Assembly: GCA_900769795.1 (NCBI GenBank)
Contig: CAAGHZ010000038.1
Coordinates: forward strand, 1-10,292
Reading direction: 5' to 3'
Origin: Clostridia bacterium
Lineage (GTDB): Bacteria > Bacillota > Clostridia > Monoglobales > Monoglobaceae
Length of the DNA: 10,292 bases
Numbering within the stretch: the stretch's first letter is position 1; every line of letters begins with the position of its first letter. Under the pieces are notes generated by a model. It was not told the DNA's origin. It ran no database searches and saw nothing but the letters and a program-made list of their open reading frames with translations. Shown here piece after piece: positions 6,850-10,292 of this stretch. A program made the translations under genes and the position numbers.

Positions 6850-8019
6850 CTATCTGCCAACTATTTTACCATCAATAATTACAGTTTTGGCAGTAGCAGT
6901 TATATCAGGGGGATTTCCTTTCCATATAACTACATCGGCGTCAAGTCCCTCTTTAATCTTTCCGACTCTATTATCGATTCCGCAAATATGGGCAGGAATC
7001 GACGTCATAGCCTTCAAACTTTCATCTCTTGACATTCCGTTTCTCATTGCCATCCCTGCACAAAGAGCAAAATTCTTCTGCGGTGTTTCAGGGTGGTCTG
7101 TAATAAGCGCAGTTTCTACTCCGGCTTTTGTCAGCACAGCAGGGTTTGACTCGCTCATATTCTTAAGTTCAGGCTTGCTGCGATCTGTCAGAATTGGACC
7201 GGCAAGAACGGGATATCCTTCCTCCTTGAGTTCATCCGCAATAAGATGCCCCTCTGTTGCATGCACAAGCACAAGATTCAGTTTAAACTCTTTCGCTATG
7301 CGGATTGCGGTAAAAATATCATCCGCGCGATGAGCGTGAGCATAAAGGGGTATTTCTTTCTTCAAAAGTGGAATCAACGCCTCGCATTTTATATCATAGT
7401 CGGGCAGATCATCCTGTTCTCCTGAATGATATCTCTCGGTTTGTTCAAGATACTCGCACGCCTTATAAAGCGCCTCTCTTATCTGTGCGGCAATCGCCAT
7501 CCTTGTAGTAGGCGACTGGCTCTTATCGTTATATACAACCTTTGGATTTTCTCCAAACGCCGCCTTTATTCCTATAGGCGATTCTATAATCATTTTATCC
7601 ACGCATTTGCCATAAGTTTTCATGGCAATTATCTGTCCGCCTATGGGGTTTGCACTTCCGGGCCCCGTCACAACAGTGGTTACTCCTGCCCTTAAAGCCT
7701 CATCAAAAGCCTTATCCATAGGATTTACAGCATCAATGGCACGCAAGTGCGGAGTAACAGGGTCTGTCTCCTCATTGCCATCAGACCCTTCAAAATTCAA
7801 TCCATCCTCCCATATGCCTATATGGGTATGTGCATCCACAAGACCGGGCGTAACCATCGAGCCCTCTGCATCGATTACTTCAGCATCATTATATGTACCC
7901 TCAAACGCAGACATATCTCCAATGGCTTTTATTTTCCCGTCCTCTATAACAACGTATCCGCATTCTATCTCACCTTGTTCTGACATGGTCAGAAGCTTTG
8001 CGTTTTTTATTATTATCAT
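6850..8019 (-). CDS. Metal-dependent amidohydrolase (imidazolonepropionase/prolidase-like)
   Basis: This is an amidohydrolase-superfamily TIM-barrel enzyme that hydrolyses C-N bonds of cyclic or linear amides. The 389-residue protein has the small N-terminal beta domain (1-57, closing with SMVTPGLVDAHTH), the HxH metal pair H64 and H66, a GIKAAFGENPK segment with candidate bridging lysine K152, AHAHRADD (H228, H230), LVHATEG (H253) and the ITDHPETP aspartate (D308). The C-terminal GKIKEGLDADVVIWKGNP (353-370) is typical of the COG1228 group. GGAGG before ATG 8019 decides the start. The gene begins inside the apbE stop (ATGA), so the two are coupled. I see no terminator before the Lrp gene 125 bases on. 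The substrate is unknown. Confidence 0.9.
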   Translation of the reverse strand: MIIIKNAKLLTMSEQGEIECGYVVIEDGKIKAIGDMSAFEGTYNDAEVIDAEGSMVTPGLVDAHTHIGIWEDGLNFEGSDGNEETDPVTPHLRAIDAVNPMDKAFDEALRAGVTTVVTGPGSANPIGGQIIAMKTYGKCVDKMIIESPIGIKAAFGENPKVVYNDKSQSPTTRMAIAAQIREALYKACEYLEQTERYHSGEQDDLPDYDIKCEALIPLLKKEIPLYAHAHRADDIFTAIRIAKEFKLNLVLVHATEGHLIADELKEEGYPVLAGPILTDRSKPELKNMSESNPAVLTKAGVETALITDHPETPQKNFALCAGMAMRNGMSRDESLKAMTSIPAHICGIDNRVGKIKEGLDADVVIWKGNPPDITATAKTVIIDGKIVGR

Positions 8020-8981
8020 GGCTTTTCCTCCTGATTTACAATCAACTTTGCGCCAAACTCTGCGGCTATCTTTCTTCCTTCTTCCTTGCCCATCACAACG
8101 CACGCTGTGGCTAACCCATCTCCAATCAATGCAGAATCGGCAACTATCGTTGCACCTGTTATCTTACTTCTTGATGGATAGCCCGTCTTTGGATCAATAA
8201 TATGGTGATACATTTCTCCATTCCACTCAAAGTATCTCTGATATGTACCCGCCGTTACAACCGAACCACCATCTACACAGACGGTCTGTCCATATTCGCC
8301 ACCCGTCGCAAATGGTTTCTGCACTCCTATTACCCATTTACCGTCAGTCCTTAGTTGATTGGCGCCATATACCACAACATTTCCACCAAGGTCTACAAGC
8401 GCATACTCCACTCCTTTTTGTTCCAAAATCTCCTTGGCACAATCGGCAGCATAACCCTTCGCAATACCACTCAGGTCAATCTTTACTTCATCGGCCGTCT
8501 TTACAACTGTCCTTGCATCCTTATCAAGCAGGATATGCTGATATCCTACCATGGGCAAAAGCTCTTCAACCTCTTCATCAGTCGGCGGCTCATGGGGTCC
8601 ATCGGCAATCTTCCATAAATCCTTAAAACGTGCAACCGTTATATCAAACGCACCGCCGCTTGCCTCACTAATCTCTAAAGACCCGGCTATTACCTTAAAA
8701 ACATCCTCACTTACGTATACAACCTCTCCGGCCTTTGCTCTGTTTACTGCAGATACCTCCGAACTGTCCGAAAAATAATCAACCTTTAAAGATATTTCCT
8801 CAATGCGCGCAAAAGCGGCGGAGACCGCTTCTTTCGATTTATCTCCGCCTGCTTTTATTGTGCAGACCGTATCCATCATCAATTTGGTTTCTGTATACTC
8901 CTTCGGCGCAGCCTTCAGCATACTACATCCGCACAAAAATATCATTAAGAAAATCAAAACTCTTGCTATACTTCTTTTCAT
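8016..8981 (-). CDS. apbE: FAD:protein FMN transferase ApbE (lipoprotein)
   Basis: ApbE uses FAD and Mg2+ to attach FMN covalently to Thr or Ser of exported flavoproteins such as RnfG or NqrC. The 321-residue product starts with a lipoprotein signal (hydrophobic 6-18, lipobox LCGC with C19 as the lipidated cysteine), so it should sit on the outer face of the membrane. Family signatures are ASGGAFDIT (107-115), KIDLSGIAKGYAAD (167-180), LVDLGGNVVVYG (195-206), HHIIDPKTGYPS (259-270) and the ADSALIGDGLATA segment (281-293) near the metal site. ATG 8981 is preferred over an upstream in-frame start at 9047 because it begins the signal peptide directly. No flavoprotein partner lies in the window, so its target must be elsewhere. 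Confidence 0.95.
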   Translation of the reverse strand: MKRSIARVLIFLMIFLCGCSMLKAAPKEYTETKLMMDTVCTIKAGGDKSKEAVSAAFARIEEISLKVDYFSDSSEVSAVNRAKAGEVVYVSEDVFKVIAGSLEISEASGGAFDITVARFKDLWKIADGPHEPPTDEEVEELLPMVGYQHILLDKDARTVVKTADEVKIDLSGIAKGYAADCAKEILEQKGVEYALVDLGGNVVVYGANQLRTDGKWVIGVQKPFATGGEYGQTVCVDGGSVVTAGTYQRYFEWNGEMYHHIIDPKTGYPSRSKITGATIVADSALIGDGLATACVVMGKEEGRKIAAEFGAKLIVNQEEKP

Positions 8982-9018
8982 TCCTGCGTTCCTTTTTTTG
9001 CAGATAATTCTTTTATAG

Positions 9019-9047
9019 ATTGTATCATATAATCGCAGAAACCGCAA
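9019..9047 (-). promoter_or_regulatory. Promoter of the apbE-amidohydrolase operon
   Basis: On the minus strand, TTGCGG (9047-9042) and TACAAT (9024-9019) are 17 bases apart, with a TGA extension before the -10. It lies in the 81-base gap between the HPr gene and apbE. I see no terminator in that gap, so HPr transcripts may also read through. Confidence 0.75.
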
Positions 9048-9062
9048 GTGTATATTGGATTA

Positions 9063-9320
9063 TTATAAGGTTTTTTTCATAAAACTCTCTATCGCTGATA
9101 TTGCCTTGGCTTCATCCTCACCATTTATTGTCACCGTCACCTCATCACCCTTTTTTACGCCAAGGCTCATAACCGAAAAAAGTCTCTTTGCATCTGCGTT
9201 TTTCTCACCCTTTGCAATCATTATTTCAGACTTAAATTTTTCTGCTTCCTTTACCAACAGCCCTGCCGGTCTTGCATGAATACCTGCATCATCTGTAATG
9301 ATGTATTTAATTTCTTTCAT
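9063..9320 (-). CDS. ptsH: HPr-family phosphocarrier protein
   Basis: HPr passes phosphate from enzyme I to sugar-specific EIIA units of the phosphotransferase system. The 85-residue protein is of normal length and aligns without gaps to B. subtilis HPr from memory: GIHARPA places the phosphorylated histidine at H15 and the phosphate-binding arginine at R17, and VMSLG falls at 50-54. The regulatory serine 46, target of HPr kinase in most Gram-positive HPr proteins, is arginine here (ADAKRLF, R46). The protein should therefore transfer phosphate but not act in the usual HPr-Ser-P catabolite control through CcpA. AGGAGA (9332-9327) precedes the start. No enzyme I or other PTS gene is nearby. 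A dedicated regulatory paralogue is the alternative. Confidence 0.93.
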   Translation of the reverse strand: MKEIKYIITDDAGIHARPAGLLVKEAEKFKSEIMIAKGEKNADAKRLFSVMSLGVKKGDEVTVTINGEDEAKAISAIESFMKKTL

Positions 9321-9413
9321 ATTCTATCTCCTATACATTATTGATATCTCCCTTAATTTCTCACAACGGAACAAATTTTATTCAGTTGATTAACAAAAAA
9401 ATCCTACAAACAC

Positions 9414-9442
9414 TTGACATTTAAGAAAATCCGTGATAAAAT
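9414..9442 (+). promoter_or_regulatory. Strong sigma-A promoter of rpmH
   Basis: A perfect TTGACA (9414-9419), a 17-base spacer and TAAAAT (9437-9442) with a TGA extension form the strongest promoter in the window, as expected for a ribosomal protein gene. The leader is about 60 bases. Confidence 0.9.
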
Positions 9443-9507
9443 GTTATAGATTTTCTTATGAGAATTATTTTATTTAATATACTACATATTTTGAAGGAGG
9501 GTTAATA

Positions 9508-9642
9508 ATGCTTAGAACCTACCAGCCTAAAAAGAGACATCGTGCAAAAGAACACGGTTTCAGAAAGAGAATGAGCACCAAAAACGGTCGCAAGGTATTG
9601 GCAAGAAGAAGACTTAAGGGCAGAAAGAAGTTATCTGCTTAA
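9508..9642 (+). CDS. rpmH: 50S ribosomal protein L34
   Basis: This is a 44-residue, highly basic protein of the large ribosomal subunit. The sequence begins MLRTYQPKKRHRAKEHGFRK, continues with RMSTKNGRKVLARRR and ends LKGRKKLSA, matching L34 along its whole length. An AAGGAGG ribosome binding site (9494-9500) is seven bases before the ATG. As usual it precedes rnpA and yidD, but the spacer to rnpA is unusually long and structured. It is divergent from the HPr gene. Confidence 0.98.
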   Translation: MLRTYQPKKRHRAKEHGFRKRMSTKNGRKVLARRRLKGRKKLSA

Positions 9643-9660
9643 TTATCTATGGCTTTGGTG

Positions 9661-9690
9661 AAACAAAATAGCACTATGCTATTTTGTTTT
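9661..9690 (+). terminator. Terminator-like hairpin after rpmH
   Basis: Perfect 12-base arms (9661-9672 and 9678-9689) with an ACTAT loop end in a T-rich tail (TTTTGTTTTCTCT). The stem is AT-rich, so it may give partial termination or 3'-end protection of the abundant rpmH message rather than a full stop. Confidence 0.55.
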
Positions 9691-9813
9691 CTCTGCCTTG
9701 ATATATCAAAATCGGTATATCACCCAAAGTTTCTTTGGGCATCATGTTTGACAAAATGTTTGGGAGAGCGATGTTTGCATTCTTCCCCAGCTTCGGCTTA
9801 TGCCGATAATTGC

Positions 9814-9836
9814 AAAGACGCTTTGTGCGTCTTTTT
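9814..9836 (+). terminator. Terminator-like hairpin just before rnpA
   Basis: AAAGACGC (9814-9821) and GCGTCTTT (9827-9834) pair around a TTTGT loop and continue into TTTTTGTCT. This looks like an intrinsic terminator, or an attenuator, about 37 bases before rnpA. A TTTGCA at 9774-9779 could instead pair with TGCAAA at 9811-9816 and disrupt it; this alternative fold is weak. Confidence 0.6.
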
Positions 9837-9872
9837 GTCTATATGTCAAAAATTTAAAAAGTATTGATGGTT

Positions 9873-10226
9873 ATGAAAAAAATTATTAGTCTGTGCAAAA
9901 ATTTCGAATTTCAAAGATTGTATCGTCGGGGCAAAAGTATTGTCAAACCCTCCTTTGTAATTTATTCATTAAATGGAAGGCAGGATCAGACAAGACTTGG
10001 GCTTACCGCCGGGAAAAAAGTCGGCAACGCAGTTTGCCGCAACAGAGCAAAGCGCAGATTGCGTGAACTATTTCGGGTTATGCAGCCGGATATAAAGAAA
10101 GGCTATGACATTTGCCTTGTTGCAAGGACAAGAGCTCTCAGCACTCCTTACGACAAGCTTGCCGCAGACCTCAAAGCTGCCCTCTCCGAACTTGATCTTA
10201 TTAGAAATGAAGAAACTACTGATTGA
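9873..10226 (+). CDS. rnpA: Ribonuclease P protein component
   Basis: This is the protein subunit of RNase P, which helps the catalytic RNA trim tRNA 5' leaders. The 117-residue basic product has the family N-terminus (NFEFQRLYRRGKS, 10-22), a central RLGLTAGKKVGNAV (41-54) and the RNR signature in CRNRAKRRLRE (55-65), followed by YDICLVAR. Three in-frame starts are possible: TTG 9864, ATG 9867 and ATG 9873. The last is preferred because the family usually begins about ten residues before the F of the QRLY region, but none has a clear Shine-Dalgarno sequence. The 3' end overlaps yidD by 20 bases. The order rpmH-rnpA-yidD is the classic one. Confidence 0.96.
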   Translation: MKKIISLCKNFEFQRLYRRGKSIVKPSFVIYSLNGRQDQTRLGLTAGKKVGNAVCRNRAKRRLRELFRVMQPDIKKGYDICLVARTRALSTPYDKLAADLKAALSELDLIRNEETTD

Positions 10227-10257
10227 TTCTATTAAATTCTATCAAAGAAAACTATCT
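10207..10257 (+). CDS. yidD: Membrane protein insertion efficiency factor YidD, N-terminal fragment
   Basis: ATG 10207 opens 17 codons reading MKKLLIDSIKFYQRKLS, which fits the conserved amphipathic N-terminus of YidD (typically MKKLL, then FYQ, then LS before a proline and the Cys-rich segment). The reading frame differs from rnpA and overlaps its last 20 bases, the usual arrangement. YidD helps YidC insert membrane proteins. Real sequence ends at 10257, where the adapter begins, so the gene is cut by the contig end and is not a pseudogene. Confidence 0.88.
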
Positions 10258-10292
10258 AGATCGGAAGAGCGTCGTGTAGGGAAAGAGTGTAG
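10258..10292 (-). other. Illumina sequencing adapter remnant (artefact)
   Basis: The last 35 bases start AGATCGGAAGAGCGTCGTGT and continue as the reverse complement of the TruSeq read-1 adapter. They are not genomic. The first one to three bases could be either adapter or genome. Confidence 0.97.

Larger units (their letters stand above)
9643..9872 (+). other. Hairpin-rich rpmH-rnpA spacer
   Basis: This gap of about 220 bases lies between two genes that are normally adjacent. It holds five consecutive hairpins: 9661-9689 (12 perfect pairs), 9700-9721 (8 pairs with one wobble), 9723-9739 (7 perfect pairs, TTT loop), 9793-9806 (TCGGC/GCCGA) and 9814-9834 (8 perfect pairs). It could be an RNA element controlling rnpA, a processed linker or a repeat insertion. 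I recognise no known RNA family. Confidence 0.6.

Noticed and set aside
6803..7333. A 176-codon plus-strand frame
   Set aside because: It lies almost entirely antisense to the amidohydrolase gene, whose catalytic motifs are clear, and shows no family features.
7595..7604. A TTATCCACG sequence resembling a DnaA box
   Set aside because: It is a single site inside the amidohydrolase coding region, with no cluster of boxes nearby, so it is not an origin.
7622..8200. A 192-codon plus-strand frame
   Set aside because: It is antisense to the amidohydrolase and apbE; its Ser/Pro-rich product is typical of a shadow frame.
9748..9776. A perfect TTGACA in the rpmH-rnpA spacer as a possible rnpA promoter
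   Set aside because: The sequence 16-18 bases downstream is not -10-like (GATGTT, ATGTTT or TGTTTG).
9649..9867. A 72-codon Cys-rich open frame between rpmH and rnpA
   Set aside because: It has no ribosome binding site, its composition is set by the hairpins it crosses, and it resembles no family I recognise. It is mentioned only for its TGATG contact with rnpA.
1..10292. Terminal inverted repeats suggesting a linear plasmid or transposon
   Set aside because: The matching ends are exactly Illumina adapter sequence in opposite orientations, so they are artefacts.

Overview
This 10.3-kb piece looks like a complete assembled contig from a spore-forming, AT-rich Clostridia-type member of the Bacillota. 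It has unremoved Illumina adapter sequence at both ends (1-20 and 10258-10292), so the biological sequence is about 21-10257. The lineage call rests on four things: a YabE-type G5/3D cell-wall protein, a SipL-like SPOCS/LysM spore protein behind a sigma-E-like promoter, a Gram-positive type HPr, and strong GGAGG ribosome binding sites with sigma-A-like promoters spaced by 17 bp. I cannot name the genus.

Layout, left to right. (1) 21-190 is a low-complexity, T-rich block with two diverged copies of a TTTGTCAACCC-type repeat, and probably explains why the assembly stops here. (2) A minus-strand yabE-like gene (233-1282) ends in its own terminator. (3) A 499-base AT-rich divergent spacer carries promoters for both sides. 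(4) A plus-strand block follows: trmN6/yabB-like methyltransferase, then rsmI with a 4-base overlap, then a sipL-like gene behind its own promoter. (5) One hairpin at 5016-5048 serves as terminator for the two convergent transcripts and touches the stop codons of both. (6) A run of minus-strand genes, in order of transcription, is ptsH-like HPr, apbE, an amidohydrolase, an Lrp/AsnC regulator and a class I/II aminotransferase. The apbE-amidohydrolase and Lrp-aminotransferase pairs each share an ATGA stop/start overlap. (7) On the plus strand at the right end are rpmH, an unusual hairpin-rich spacer, rnpA, and the first 17 codons of yidD, cut off by the adapter.

Functionally the window is mostly housekeeping: RNA and ribosome modification (trmN6, rsmI), ribosome and RNase P (rpmH, rnpA), wall remodelling (yabE), spore coat assembly (sipL), sugar transport control (HPr), flavoprotein maturation (apbE) and probable amino acid metabolism (aminotransferase with its Lrp-type regulator, amidohydrolase).

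I found no mobile element, CRISPR array, tRNA or rRNA gene, defence system or biosynthetic cluster, and nothing that convincingly amounts to a new system. The points most worth a second look are the structured rpmH-rnpA spacer, the HPr with arginine at the usual regulatory serine position, the absence of dnaA next to rpmH, the near-perfect sigma-E promoter of the sipL-like gene, and the adapter contamination.
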